Positions 39,003 to 49,538 are shown, numbered from the stretch's first letter. The stretch: 64,000 bases of DNA from Rhodoferax sp. (GCF_023700745.1 NZ_JAMPYG010000008.1:62001-126000), one strand, 5' to 3'. Numbers and translations: made by a program. Notes: a model not told the origin generated them from the sequence alone.

Positions 39003-40607
39003 TCAACGAACCGAGGCCTTGATCATAGCGGCGGCTTTTTCGGCAATCATGATCACCGGTGCATTGGTATTGCCGCTCACAATGCGCGGCATGATGGACG
39101 CATCCGCCACGCGCAAGCCTTGCAGGCCATGCACGCGCAATTCGGCATCGACCACGTCCATGTCACCCGGGCCCATGCGGCAACTGCCCACCGGGTGGTA
39201 GATGGTGTCGGCCAGGTTGCGGATGGCTTGCTCAATCTCGGCATCGGTTTGCGCCCTGGCGGTGGCCGCCAGCTCGCGTCCAGCGAATTGCGCCAGCGCC
39301 GGCTGTTGCAGAATGTTGCGCATCAGCTTGAAGCCGCGCACCATGCGGTCCATGTCATCGGGATGGCTCAGAAATGCCGGGTCCACCAGCGGCAGCGCCT
39401 GCGGGTCCTTGCTGGCCAGGCGCACGCTGCCGCGGCTGTGCGGACGCAGCAAACACACATGGCAGGAAAACCCGTGACCCAGCGTGGTGGTGCGGCCATG
39501 GTTGATGAGCTTGCCAATCACAAAATGCAGCTGCAGGTCGGGTAACGCTTCTGCCGGGTCGCTCCTGATGAAGCCGCCGGCCTCGGCGAAATTGGTGGTC
39601 AGCATGCCGCTGCGCGTGTGGCGCCACTCAAAAATTCCCTTGAGCACGCGGAAAACACCGCCCGGCGAAACGCCAAACAGGTCCTTGCCGCGGGGAGCAT
39701 CCACCACCTGCACCACATCAATATGGTCATGCAAATGCTGGCCCACGCCCGGCAGGTGGTGGATCGGCGCGATCTGCTGCGCCAGCAGGTGCTCGCGCGG
39801 GCCAATACCCGAGAGCATCAATAATTGGGGCGACTGGATGGCACCCGCGCACAACAACACCTCGCGACGGCATTTGAGCCGTCGGGTCTGGCCCTCATGC
39901 ACATACTCGACGCCCACGGCACGCTTGCCATCCAGCATGATGCGGGTGACGAGTGCGCCGGTGAAAATCTTCAGATTGGGCCGCGCCAGATTGGGTGTGA
40001 TGTAGGCTTTGGCGGCGCTGCAACGCTCGCCGTTTTTATGCGTCACCTGGTAATGGCCCACGCCTTCCTGGTTGGCGCCATTGAAATCGGCGTTGCGCGG
40101 ATAGCCAGCCTGCTCGCCCGCCTGCACAAAGAGTTCGCCAAAGCGGTTGGGGCTGCGCAGATCCATCACATTGAGGGGGCCGTCGATGCCATGAAAATCA
40201 TCGGCACCGCGTTCATTGTGTTCGGCTTTTTTGAAATAAGGCAGAACCTCGGCATACGACCAACCGGGGTTGCCCTGCGCTGCCCAGTGGTCGTAGTCAG
40301 CCGGGTGGCCACGGGTGTAGACCATGGCATTGAGGGAACTGGAGCCGCCCAGCACCTTGCCGCGCGGCTGGTAACTCGATCGACCGTTGAGGCCGGTTTG
40401 CGCCACGGTGGTGAGGCCCCAGCCCAGCAGGCTGAATTTGGCCATGACCGCCAGCCCCGCAGGACAGTGAATCAGCACGCTGCTGTCCACCGGCCCCCCT
40501 TCCAGCAGCGCCACCGTGATGCTCGGATCTTCCGACAGGCGGGCGGCCATCACGCAGCCGGCTGAGCCGCCGCCGATAATGAGGTAATCAAACATGGCGC
40601 TCTTCAT
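39003..40607 (-). CDS. GMC-family oxidoreductase (choline dehydrogenase-like)
   Basis: DYLIIGGGSAGCVMAARLSED; GKVLGGSSSLNAMVYTRGHPADYD; HPVGSCRMG. Confidence 0.94.
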   Translation of the reverse strand: MKSAMFDYLIIGGGSAGCVMAARLSEDPSITVALLEGGPVDSSVLIHCPAGLAVMAKFSLLGWGLTTVAQTGLNGRSSYQPRGKVLGGSSSLNAMVYTRGHPADYDHWAAQGNPGWSYAEVLPYFKKAEHNERGADDFHGIDGPLNVMDLRSPNRFGELFVQAGEQAGYPRNADFNGANQEGVGHYQVTHKNGERCSAAKAYITPNLARPNLKIFTGALVTRIMLDGKRAVGVEYVHEGQTRRLKCRREVLLCAGAIQSPQLLMLSGIGPREHLLAQQIAPIHHLPGVGQHLHDHIDVVQVVDAPRGKDLFGVSPGGVFRVLKGIFEWRHTRSGMLTTNFAEAGGFIRSDPAEALPDLQLHFVIGKLINHGRTTTLGHGFSCHVCLLRPHSRGSVRLASKDPQALPLVDPAFLSHPDDMDRMVRGFKLMRNILQQPALAQFAGRELAATARAQTDAEIEQAIRNLADTIYHPVGSCRMGPGDMDVVDAELRVHGLQGLRVADASIMPRIVSGNTNAPVIMIAEKAAAMIKASVR

Positions 40608-40817
40608 TTTTCAGGGTTTAAAAAATCAGCCCAAAAGTTAGCGCAAATGCACGAGTGTGTGTAGAGGTTAATGCCCAAATAGCCTGCAAACTTTGGGAGA
40701 AACCAACGGCCAAGGCCAAATTGCGGCATGATGACGCCAAATTGCTTGTATTGAATTGGGGGAAATCGCAATGACTGCCTTTGTTGTATTTATCAATTAT
40801 TTGATGTCGAGAAGATA

Positions 40818-43376
40818 ATGACCCTGGCTGGCACTTTGTTTTCCAAAAAGAGTGAGGAGTCGCTGCCTCAAGGCATGCACAGTACGGCAACAGCAGGCTT
40901 GGACAAGACGCCTGTACAGCCATCTGAATTTAGCTGGCCAACGCCTCCTTTTGCCAGTTACGAGGGCCCTGAGCCCTGGCGTGAACCACAAGCATGTGAC
41001 ATCGAGGGCCTGAACGGCGCCATGCGCCGCTGTTTGCTGATTACCCTGAACACCAGCAAAAGGGTCGCTGTCATCCAGATCGAGCAAAATAAAAATGCCG
41101 TTTCTGTCCCTTTTTCACAGTTTTTTCGCCTTCATCTCAAGAAGCTGCTGCACCGGCAAGAAATCAGTTCCCCCGAAGAGTTTGCAGAAATTCTGGGTCA
41201 CCGGGCCATCGTGGAGTACAGCCTCGAACTCAAAAACGGCGTACCGATAACGGGCTTGACCGTCGGTTGCGTCAAGTCAGACGACGGTCTGTACCTGTTC
41301 ACCCCTGTCGGCACCGATGGGTCGATCGAACGGGTCTTCATACCGCACGAAGCCTTTACCAATTTCACCCTGGGCAGTCACATCGGCAAAGTGCTGGTCG
41401 ACCAACAGGTGGTCACAGAGCAGCAGGTCGAACAAGCAGCCGAAGAGCAAGTCCATTTACGCAGTCGAAAACTGGGAGATTATCTTTTGGATACCGCCGT
41501 ACTCTTACCCGAGCAGTTGATGCAAGCACTGGCACAACAGTCAAAAATGCCGATGATCCGGGTCGGCGAGGCGCTGACCATGCTGGGCTACATCAACGAC
41601 GAGCAACTCAAACTCGCCCTGGAAAAGCAAAAAACAGAACGCTCCGTGCCGCTCGGTGAATTGCTCATCAAAATGGGCTTTCTGACGCGCCGGGACCTCA
41701 ACATCGCACTGGCTCGCAAAATGGGTTACCCGGTGGTAGATGTCAAGCTGTTTCCCATTGCAGACAGCGCCCTCAGAAAAATACCGATGAGCACCGCCCA
41801 GCGTCTCAATGTGATGCCATTGATGTTGCACGACAACATGTTGGTGGTGGCAGCGATGGACCCAACCCGCCGCAAAATGCTCGAAGAGCTGGAGTTCCTG
41901 GTGCAATGCCGGGTCATCGCCACGCTGGGTGACGAACTGCAGATCAAGCAGAAAATCCGCGAAACCTACGAAAAATATGGCTTGCACCACAGCGCACTGG
42001 ATGAGGATCTGCCAGGCCTGGACGACACGGGCGCACCGCAAACCAGCTCCAGCGAATTGCTCGAATCGATGGAGCTCAGCAGCTCGGGAGAAGACGCAGC
42101 CCACGATGGAGAGAAACCGATTGAGCAGTCCGACAACACCCTGGTGCGGCTGATCAACACCATGATCATCGAAGCCCACGCCAGGGGCGTGTCCGACATT
42201 CACGTCGAGTCGCAACCGCGGCGCGCCAAGGTGCGCATCCGGTTCCGCCAGGACGGCATGCTGTCGCCCTACCTGGAGTTACCGCACACCTACCGCTCAG
42301 CGCTGGTGGCACGGCTCAAGATCATGGCCGACCTGGACATCTCCGAGCGGCGCAAACCGCAGGACGGCAAAATCAATTTCAGCAAGTTTTCAGCCAAACA
42401 CCGCCTGGAATTGCGTATCGCCACCATCCCCACGGTCAATGGCCTTGAAGACGTGGTCATGCGTTTGCTCGCATCAACCAAACCGATTGCCTTGACCAAG
42501 CTCGGACTCACAGAGACCAATTACGCCCAATTGCACGACGCCATCTCCAGGCCCTATGGCATGGTGCTGTGCGTGGGCCCGACTGGCTCGGGGAAAACCA
42601 CCACGCTGCATTCGGTACTGGGTTACCTCAACACGCCGGAACGCAAAATCTGGACCGCCGAAGACCCAATCGAAATCACCCAGCCCGATTTGCGCCAAGT
42701 GCAGATCAACCCCAAGATTGACTGGACCTTTGCCAAAGCCCTGCGCTCCTTCCTGCGTGCCGACCCCGACATCATCATGGTCGGCGAGATTCGCGACGTC
42801 GAGACTGCCCAGATCGCCATCGAGGCCTCTCTCACCGGGCACCTGGTCCTGTCCACCCTGCACACCAACAGCGCAGCCGAAACCGTGACCCGGCTGACGG
42901 ACATGGGCATGGACCCGTTCAATTTTGCCGATTCCCTGCTGGCGGTGCTGGCGCAGCGGCTGGCACGCAAGTTGTGCACCAATTGCCGCACCGTCGAGCG
43001 CGCCGACGACGACTTTGTCGAAGAACTGCTGCATGACTACCTGCACGCCTTCCCGGATGCCTTGCGGCCATCCCGCGACGAAGTGCTGGCGCAATGGTTA
43101 CGCGATTTTGGCAGCCAGGGTGAACTCAAGCATTTCTGCGCCCCGGGCTGTCCCAAATGTATGGGCACCGGTCTGTCGGGACGCATCGGTCTGCATGAAT
43201 TGCTGACGGTGAATCCGGGCATCAGGCGCCTGATCCAAACCGGCGCACGCTCCGAACTGGTCCAGCTTGAAGCCTTCCAATCGGGCAAGTTCCGTACTCT
43301 GCGCCAGGACGGCATTGGCAAGGTCTTGGCCGGTCTGACCAGCATTGAAGAGGTTCGGGCCAATAGCAATGCCTGA
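40818..43376 (+). CDS. GspE/PilB-family secretion ATPase with four tandem MshEN-like repeats
   Basis: Walker A GPTGSGKTTTLHSVL; MVGEIRDVETAQIAIEASLTGHLVLSTLHTNSA; CTNC..CAPGCPKCMGTG zinc-type motif. Confidence 0.93.
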   Translation: MTLAGTLFSKKSEESLPQGMHSTATAGLDKTPVQPSEFSWPTPPFASYEGPEPWREPQACDIEGLNGAMRRCLLITLNTSKRVAVIQIEQNKNAVSVPFSQFFRLHLKKLLHRQEISSPEEFAEILGHRAIVEYSLELKNGVPITGLTVGCVKSDDGLYLFTPVGTDGSIERVFIPHEAFTNFTLGSHIGKVLVDQQVVTEQQVEQAAEEQVHLRSRKLGDYLLDTAVLLPEQLMQALAQQSKMPMIRVGEALTMLGYINDEQLKLALEKQKTERSVPLGELLIKMGFLTRRDLNIALARKMGYPVVDVKLFPIADSALRKIPMSTAQRLNVMPLMLHDNMLVVAAMDPTRRKMLEELEFLVQCRVIATLGDELQIKQKIRETYEKYGLHHSALDEDLPGLDDTGAPQTSSSELLESMELSSSGEDAAHDGEKPIEQSDNTLVRLINTMIIEAHARGVSDIHVESQPRRAKVRIRFRQDGMLSPYLELPHTYRSALVARLKIMADLDISERRKPQDGKINFSKFSAKHRLELRIATIPTVNGLEDVVMRLLASTKPIALTKLGLTETNYAQLHDAISRPYGMVLCVGPTGSGKTTTLHSVLGYLNTPERKIWTAEDPIEITQPDLRQVQINPKIDWTFAKALRSFLRADPDIIMVGEIRDVETAQIAIEASLTGHLVLSTLHTNSAAETVTRLTDMGMDPFNFADSLLAVLAQRLARKLCTNCRTVERADDDFVEELLHDYLHAFPDALRPSRDEVLAQWLRDFGSQGELKHFCAPGCPKCMGTGLSGRIGLHELLTVNPGIRRLIQTGARSELVQLEAFQSGKFRTLRQDGIGKVLAGLTSIEEVRANSNA

Positions 43377-44406
43377 ACACGCTAGCGCCGCCGCCCACCC
43401 CTACCAATCGCTCACACCCGATGTGGTGATGGACGCGCTGGCCAGCGTCGGGCTGTTTGGCGACGGGCGTCAAATGGCCCTCAGTTCTTACGAGAACCGT
43501 GTCTACCAGTTGCACCTGGAAGACGGGGCTGTGGTGGTGACCAAGTTCTACCGCCCCGGGCGCTGGCATGCCGAGCAGATTCTTGAAGAGCATGCCTTCG
43601 CGCAGGAACTCATGGCCGCCGAGATCCCGGTGGTCGGGCCCCTTACCCTGAACGGCAACACACTCCACCACTTTGGCGGTTTTGCCTTCAGCGTCAGCCC
43701 CTGGCGCGGCGGGCGCCTGCCGGAGCTCGACGACACCGACGTGCTGGAATGGGTCGGCCGCTTTCTGGCGCGCATTCACGCGGTCGGCGCGGTCCAGGCG
43801 TTCAAGTACCGGCCCGCGCTTGATCTGGCCAGTTTTGGCATCGCCTCGCGGGAATGGCTGCTGGCCCATGACCAGGTGCCGCTCGACGTGCAATCGAGCT
43901 GGGCCAAGGTCTCGCAACAAGCGCTTGACCTGATTGCCGGCCATCCCTGCCTGACGGGCGAAGCCACCCCAGGCGAGACGCTGCAGCGACTTCGACTGCA
44001 TGGCGACTGCCACCCCGGCAATATTTTGTGGACGCCCCTGGAGTTACCCGCCAGCGCCCAACCGGGGCCGCATTTTGTCGACCTGGACGATGCCCGTATG
44101 GGGCCGGCGGTACAGGACCTGTGGATGCTGCTCAGTGGCGACCGGCCACAGCGCGCGCGCCAGCTGGGCACCCTGGTGGACGGTTATGAGCAATTTCGCC
44201 CTTTTGACCGGCGTGAACTCGTGCTGATTGAACCGCTGCGCACCTTGCGTCTGTTGCACTACAGCGCCTGGCTGGCCCGGCGCTGGCATGACCCCACCTT
44301 TCCCAGGCACTTTCCCTGGTTTGGTTCCAGCGACTACTGGCAAGGCCAGGTGCAAATGCTGCAGGAACAGATTGAAGCCATGCAGGAAGAACCCCTGGTG
44401 GTGTAG
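43369..44406 (+). CDS. srkA: Stress response kinase A (YihE/SrkA-like)
   Basis: ALSSYENRVYQLHLEDGAVVVTKFYRPGRW; LHGDCHPGNILW; FVDLDDARMGPAVQDLWML. Confidence 0.93.
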   Translation: MPEHASAAAHPYQSLTPDVVMDALASVGLFGDGRQMALSSYENRVYQLHLEDGAVVVTKFYRPGRWHAEQILEEHAFAQELMAAEIPVVGPLTLNGNTLHHFGGFAFSVSPWRGGRLPELDDTDVLEWVGRFLARIHAVGAVQAFKYRPALDLASFGIASREWLLAHDQVPLDVQSSWAKVSQQALDLIAGHPCLTGEATPGETLQRLRLHGDCHPGNILWTPLELPASAQPGPHFVDLDDARMGPAVQDLWMLLSGDRPQRARQLGTLVDGYEQFRPFDRRELVLIEPLRTLRLLHYSAWLARRWHDPTFPRHFPWFGSSDYWQGQVQMLQEQIEAMQEEPLVV

Positions 44407-44514
44407 CGACAACGCCGCATTTGCGGCGACAAGACTAGGTGTTTACCCGCGATTCCCTTAGATAACACCCCCTAATACGCAGGCCAGGGTGCTTTTCGCC
44501 TGCCAATTGCTGCA

Positions 44515-44536
44515 AAATAGCACGACCGTACTATTT
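44515..44536. promoter_or_regulatory. Near-perfect 22-bp inverted repeat, putative TetR operator
   Basis: AAATAGCACG-AC-CGTACTATTT just upstream of the tetR-type gene; 9/10 arm match. Confidence 0.6.
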
Positions 44537-44549
44537 AAACACCCTGGCC

Positions 44550-45230
44550 ATGCATCCTTCCCAACCCAACGCCATCAGCGAACACCCTGGCAAGCGTACA
44601 AGCAGTGCCCGCGCGCTGCAAAAAGGCCAGCAGACCAAACAGATCATCATCGATGCCGCCCTGGGCCTGGCTGAGCAGATTGGCCTGGAAGGCTTAAGTA
44701 TTGGCGCGCTGGCAGAAGTGACACACATGAGCAAGTCCGGCGTATTTGCCCACTTTGGCTCTCGTGAAGAGTTGCAGATATCGGTCATTCGCGAGTACTA
44801 CCAGCGTTTTTCCAACGAGGTGTTTTTCCCGGCCCTGAACGCGCCGCGAGGCTTGCCCCGGGTGCGCACCCTGTTTGCCAATTGGATGCAGCGGGTCGCC
44901 ATCGAAATTCAGTCGGGCTGCATTTTCATCAGCGGTGCGGTCGAGTTTGACGACCGCCCCGGCCCGGTGCGCGACGCCTTGGCCAACTCGGTGCAGACCT
45001 GGCTGGCGGCCATGCACCGCGCCGTGGTGCTGGCCAAGCAGGAAGGGCATCTGGTGCCCGATGCCGATGAGGCACAGATGGCGTTCGAGATCCATGGCCT
45101 GATTCTGGCGCTGCACTACGAAGCCCGCTTCCTGAAGAGCCCTGGCGCCATTGCCCGCGCCAATACCGGATTCGAAAACATCCTGCTGCGTTATGGCAAA
45201 CCCCAAATCCCCGGTTTCCCACGTCACTGA
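44550..45230 (+). CDS. TetR-family regulator linked to beta-oxidation genes
   Basis: TKQIIIDAALGLAEQIGLEGLSIGALAEVTHMSKSGVFAHFGSREELQISVI. Confidence 0.92.
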   Translation: MHPSQPNAISEHPGKRTSSARALQKGQQTKQIIIDAALGLAEQIGLEGLSIGALAEVTHMSKSGVFAHFGSREELQISVIREYYQRFSNEVFFPALNAPRGLPRVRTLFANWMQRVAIEIQSGCIFISGAVEFDDRPGPVRDALANSVQTWLAAMHRAVVLAKQEGHLVPDADEAQMAFEIHGLILALHYEARFLKSPGAIARANTGFENILLRYGKPQIPGFPRH

Positions 45231-45314
45231 CGCGCCATGAACATGCGTTCTGACAATTTGCATTTGTACTAAATCCATTCAACTCATTCAATTCAGACTC
45301 AAGGAGAACCCACT

Positions 45315-47111
45315 ATGGCCACCTATACCCCGCCGCTGCGCGACATGCAATTCATCATGCACGAAGTGCTCAATGTCATGGCCGATTTGCAGGCCATGCC
45401 GGTGCATGCCGAGATCGACGCCGACACCATCAACGCGGTGCTCGAAGAAGGCGGAAAATTTGCCAGTGAGGTGCTGCTGCCGCTCAATATCAGCGGCGAC
45501 ACCGAGGGCTGCACCTACGATGCCGCCAGCCATGCGGTCACCACTCCTGCCGGCTACAAAGAGGCCTACGCCCAGTATGTCGATAGCGGCTGGGCCGCGC
45601 TGTCCTGCGAGCCCGAATTTGGCGGTCAGGGCCTGCCGCTCATCGTGAACCAGTGCTTTTACGAGATGATGAACTCGGCCAACCAGGCCTGGGCCATGTA
45701 TCCCGGCCTGACGCACGGCGCCTATGCCGCGCTCGAAACCCATGGCACGCCAGAGCAAAAAGCCGCCTACCTGCACAAAATGAGCAGCGGCGAGTGGACC
45801 GGCACCATGTGCCTGACCGAGCCCCATTGCGGCACCGACCTGGGCCTGATGCGCACCAAGGCCGAACCGCAGGTCGACGGCAGCTACAAACTCACCGGCA
45901 ACAAGATTTTCATCAGCGCCGGTGAACACGACCTGACCAGCAACATCATCCACCTGGTGCTGGCCCGCCTGCCCGATGCGCCCCCCGGCATCAAGGGCGT
46001 GAGCCTGTTCATCGTCCCCAAATTCCTGGTCAATGCCGATGGCTCACTGGGAGCGCGCAATGGCATTTACTGCGGCGGCTTGGAACACAAAATGGGCATC
46101 AAGTCCAACGTCACCGCGCAGATCGTTCTCGACGGCGCCGTGGGCACGCTGGTGGGCCAGCCCAACAAGGGCATGCAGGGCATGTTCGTGATGATGAACG
46201 CGGCGCGCCTGGGCGTTGGTAACCAGTCGCTGGGCCTGACCGAAGTGGCGTTCCAGAACGCCCTGGCCTATGCCAAGGATCGCATCCAGATGCGCTCCCT
46301 GACCGGCCCCAAGGCGACAGACAAACCGGCGGACCCGATCCTCGTCCACCCCGATGTGCGCAGGATGCTGCTCACCGCGAAAGCCTACGCCGAAGGTGGC
46401 CGCGCCCTGATGTGCTTCAGCTCCATGTTGCTGGAAAAAGAACACCACCACCCCGATGAAGCGGTGCGCAAGGAGTCGGGCGAATTGCTGGCCATGCTGA
46501 CGCCCATCGTCAAAGCCTTCATCACCGACAACGGCTGGGCCGCCATCTCGGGCTGCCTGCAGGTGTTTGGCGGTCACGGCTACATCAAGGAATGGGGCAT
46601 GGAACAGTTTGTGCGCGACGCCCGTATCAACATGATTTACGAAGGCACCAACACGATCCAGAGTCTGGACCTGCTGGGCCGCAAGATCCTGGGCAACAAC
46701 GGCGCCACGCTCAAGAAATTTGGCAAGCTGATTGGCACACTGGTGGCAGAAGAAGGCGTCAATGAAAAGATGGCCGAGTTCATCACCCCGATCGCCATGC
46801 TGGGCGAGCAAATGACCAAGTTCACCACCGAACTCGGTTTCAAGGGCTTCCAGAATCCTGACGAAGTGGGCGCGGCCGCCGTGGACTACCTGCGCGTCGC
46901 CGGTCACCTGGTGTTTGGCTACTTCTGGGCACGCATGGCGCAGGTGGCACTGCGTCAGATTGCCGCTGGCAATACCGACCCGTTTTACGTGGCCAAGCTG
47001 CAAACGGCACGCTTTTATTTTGCCAAACTATTCCCCGAAACCACCACCCTGATGCGCACTGCACGCACTGGCAGTAAAGTACTGATGGACACCGACGCCG
47101 CACTCGCCTGA
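45315..47111 (+). CDS. Acyl-CoA dehydrogenase (FadE-like, with C-terminal extension)
   Basis: GTMCLTEPHCGTDLGLMRTKAEPQ; QVFGGHGYIKEWGMEQFVRDARINMIYEGTNTIQSLDLLGRKIL. Confidence 0.94.
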   Translation: MATYTPPLRDMQFIMHEVLNVMADLQAMPVHAEIDADTINAVLEEGGKFASEVLLPLNISGDTEGCTYDAASHAVTTPAGYKEAYAQYVDSGWAALSCEPEFGGQGLPLIVNQCFYEMMNSANQAWAMYPGLTHGAYAALETHGTPEQKAAYLHKMSSGEWTGTMCLTEPHCGTDLGLMRTKAEPQVDGSYKLTGNKIFISAGEHDLTSNIIHLVLARLPDAPPGIKGVSLFIVPKFLVNADGSLGARNGIYCGGLEHKMGIKSNVTAQIVLDGAVGTLVGQPNKGMQGMFVMMNAARLGVGNQSLGLTEVAFQNALAYAKDRIQMRSLTGPKATDKPADPILVHPDVRRMLLTAKAYAEGGRALMCFSSMLLEKEHHHPDEAVRKESGELLAMLTPIVKAFITDNGWAAISGCLQVFGGHGYIKEWGMEQFVRDARINMIYEGTNTIQSLDLLGRKILGNNGATLKKFGKLIGTLVAEEGVNEKMAEFITPIAMLGEQMTKFTTELGFKGFQNPDEVGAAAVDYLRVAGHLVFGYFWARMAQVALRQIAAGNTDPFYVAKLQTARFYFAKLFPETTTLMRTARTGSKVLMDTDAALA

Positions 47112-47133
47112 TCAATCACTCAAGGAAACCAAC

Positions 47134-49533
47134 ATGACTCGTTTCAATGTCAAAAAAGTCGCCGTGCTCGGCGCGGGTGTCATGGGAGCGCAAATTGCCG
47201 CGCACCTGGTCAATTGCAAAGTGCCCGTCATTTTGTTCGATTTACCGGCCAAAGAGGGCCTGAAAAACGGCATCGTCAGCCGGGCTGTGGAGGGCCTGAA
47301 AAAACTCAAGCCGTCACCGCTGGGCGTGGTTGAAGACGCTGCGCTGATCAGACAAGCCAACTACGAGGAGCACATGGAACTGCTCCGGGACTGTGACCTG
47401 GTGATCGAGGCCATCGCCGAGCGCATGGACTGGAAGCTGGACCTGTACAAAAAAATCGCCCCATTCGTCGCACCGCATGCCATTGTCGCGTCCAACACCT
47501 CGGGGCTGTCCATCACCAAACTCAGTGAGGTGCTGCCCGAGGAAATCAAGCCGCGCTTTTGCGGCATCCACTTCTTCAACCCGCCGCGCTACATGCTGCT
47601 GGTGGAGTTGATCAACACGCCAACCACCCAGGCACACATCCTTGACGACCTCGAAGCCTTTGTCACCAGCAAGCTGGGCAAGGGCGTGGTGCGCGCCAAG
47701 GACACGCCCAACTTCATTGCCAACCGGGTTGGCGTGGCCGGCATGCTGGCCACCATGAAAGAGGTGCAGAACTTCGGCCTGAGCTACGACGTGGTCGATG
47801 ACCTGACCGGCAAAAAGCTCGGTCGCGCCAGCTCGGGCACCTTCCGTACCGCCGACGTGGTGGGGCTCGACACCATGGCCCATGTCATCAAGACGCTGCA
47901 GGACACCTTGAACCTGGAGAGCGATCCGTTCTACGCCAGTTTTGCCACCCCCGAGGTCCTGAAAACCCTGCTGGAGATGGGCCACCTGGGGCAAAAAACC
48001 AAGGCTGGTTTTTTCAAAAAAGTCGGCCGCGATGTCATGCGTTTTGACCTGGCCACCAAAACCTATGTGCCGGGCGGCGAAAAAGCCGACGAGGTCTATA
48101 CCCGCATGCTGAAAAAGCCCGCCGGCGAACGCCTGCAGCTGCTGCGCAACAGCGAGGGCGCGCAAGGGCAATTCCTGTGGGCAATTTTGCGCAACGCTTT
48201 CCATTACGCCGCCGTGCATCTGGGCACCATTGCCGACAACGCACGCGACGTCGACTTTTGCATGCGCTGGGGCTTCGGCATGAAACAGGGCCCATTCGAG
48301 CTCTGGCAGGAAGCCGGCTGGCTCACCGTGGCCAACATGGTGAAGGAAGACATCGACGCGGGTAAGGCACTGTGCAACGCGCCGCTGCCGGATTGGGTGT
48401 TCAAGGGTCCGGTGGCTGAAGCCGGTGGCGTGCACACGCCGCAGGGTTCCTGGAACCCCTCCAGCGGCCAGTTTGTCCCGGTGCGCCAGCTGCCCGTGTA
48501 TGCGCGCCAGCACTTCCCCGAAAGTGTGCTGGGCGCGCAGGCGCCCTCTGCGGCCCAGGCCGGCACCACCTTGTTCGAAGACGATGCCATCCGCCTGTGG
48601 ACGCTCGATGATGCGGTGGTGATTGCCAGTATCAAGACCAAGATGCACGCGATCGGTCCGGACGTGATCGCCGGCCTGCTGCAAGGCCTGGCGCTGGCCG
48701 AAGACAGGTACCAAGGCATGGTGATCTGGTCCAACGACGAGGTGTTCTCCGCCGGGGCCGACTTGCAGGCCATGCTACCGACCTTCATGACCGGTGGGGT
48801 CAAGGCGATTGCGACTGCCGAATACGACATGCAGCAAGCCATGCTGAAACTGCGTTATGCCAACGTGCCGGTGGTGGCTGCCGTGCGCGGCCTGGCGCTG
48901 GGTGGCGGCTGCGAGCTGGCCGCCTACACCGCCAAACGTGTGGCGGCAATGGAGAGCTACATCGGTCTGGTCGAGGTCGGTGTGGGCTTGGTACCCGGTG
49001 GCGGTGGCCTGGCCTACATTGCCCGGCGCGCGGCCGAAAACGCCGCGCTGTCCACCGGCAAGGACCTGCTGCCGTTCCTGAGCGAGGGCTTCACTGCGGC
49101 CGCCATGGCCAAGGTCGGCACCAGCGCGCTCGAATCACGCAAACTCGGTTATTTGCTGGACAGCGACGTGATCGTGCCGCACAAGGACGAGCTGCTTTTT
49201 GTCGCCATCAACGAGGCCAAGGCGATGTTCGACAGCGGCTACCAGCCGCCGCTCAAACGCCAGTTCCCGGTGGCGGGCCGCAGCGGCCTGGCCACCATCA
49301 AGGGCAGCCTGGTGAACATGCGCGACGGCGGCTTCATCAGCGCTTACGACTACTTCATTGGCTGCCAGATTGCCTGGGTGGTCTGTGGTGGCGATGTCGA
49401 TGCCGGCAGTCTGGTCGACGAGGACTACCTGATGACACTGGAACGCCAGGCCTTTGGCACCCTGCTGGGCAACCCGAAAACGCAGGAACGCATCATGGGC
49501 ATGATGCAAAACGGCAAACCGGTTCGAAATTAA
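47134..49533 (+). CDS. 3-hydroxyacyl-CoA dehydrogenase / enoyl-CoA hydratase bifunctional protein
   Basis: KVAVLGAGVMGAQIAAHLVNCKVPVILFDL; C-terminal crotonase VRGLALGGGCELAAYTAKRVAAMESYIGLVEVGVGLVPGGGG. Confidence 0.94.
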   Translation: MTRFNVKKVAVLGAGVMGAQIAAHLVNCKVPVILFDLPAKEGLKNGIVSRAVEGLKKLKPSPLGVVEDAALIRQANYEEHMELLRDCDLVIEAIAERMDWKLDLYKKIAPFVAPHAIVASNTSGLSITKLSEVLPEEIKPRFCGIHFFNPPRYMLLVELINTPTTQAHILDDLEAFVTSKLGKGVVRAKDTPNFIANRVGVAGMLATMKEVQNFGLSYDVVDDLTGKKLGRASSGTFRTADVVGLDTMAHVIKTLQDTLNLESDPFYASFATPEVLKTLLEMGHLGQKTKAGFFKKVGRDVMRFDLATKTYVPGGEKADEVYTRMLKKPAGERLQLLRNSEGAQGQFLWAILRNAFHYAAVHLGTIADNARDVDFCMRWGFGMKQGPFELWQEAGWLTVANMVKEDIDAGKALCNAPLPDWVFKGPVAEAGGVHTPQGSWNPSSGQFVPVRQLPVYARQHFPESVLGAQAPSAAQAGTTLFEDDAIRLWTLDDAVVIASIKTKMHAIGPDVIAGLLQGLALAEDRYQGMVIWSNDEVFSAGADLQAMLPTFMTGGVKAIATAEYDMQQAMLKLRYANVPVVAAVRGLALGGGCELAAYTAKRVAAMESYIGLVEVGVGLVPGGGGLAYIARRAAENAALSTGKDLLPFLSEGFTAAAMAKVGTSALESRKLGYLLDSDVIVPHKDELLFVAINEAKAMFDSGYQPPLKRQFPVAGRSGLATIKGSLVNMRDGGFISAYDYFIGCQIAWVVCGGDVDAGSLVDEDYLMTLERQAFGTLLGNPKTQERIMGMMQNGKPVRN

Positions 49534-49538
49534 TGTGT

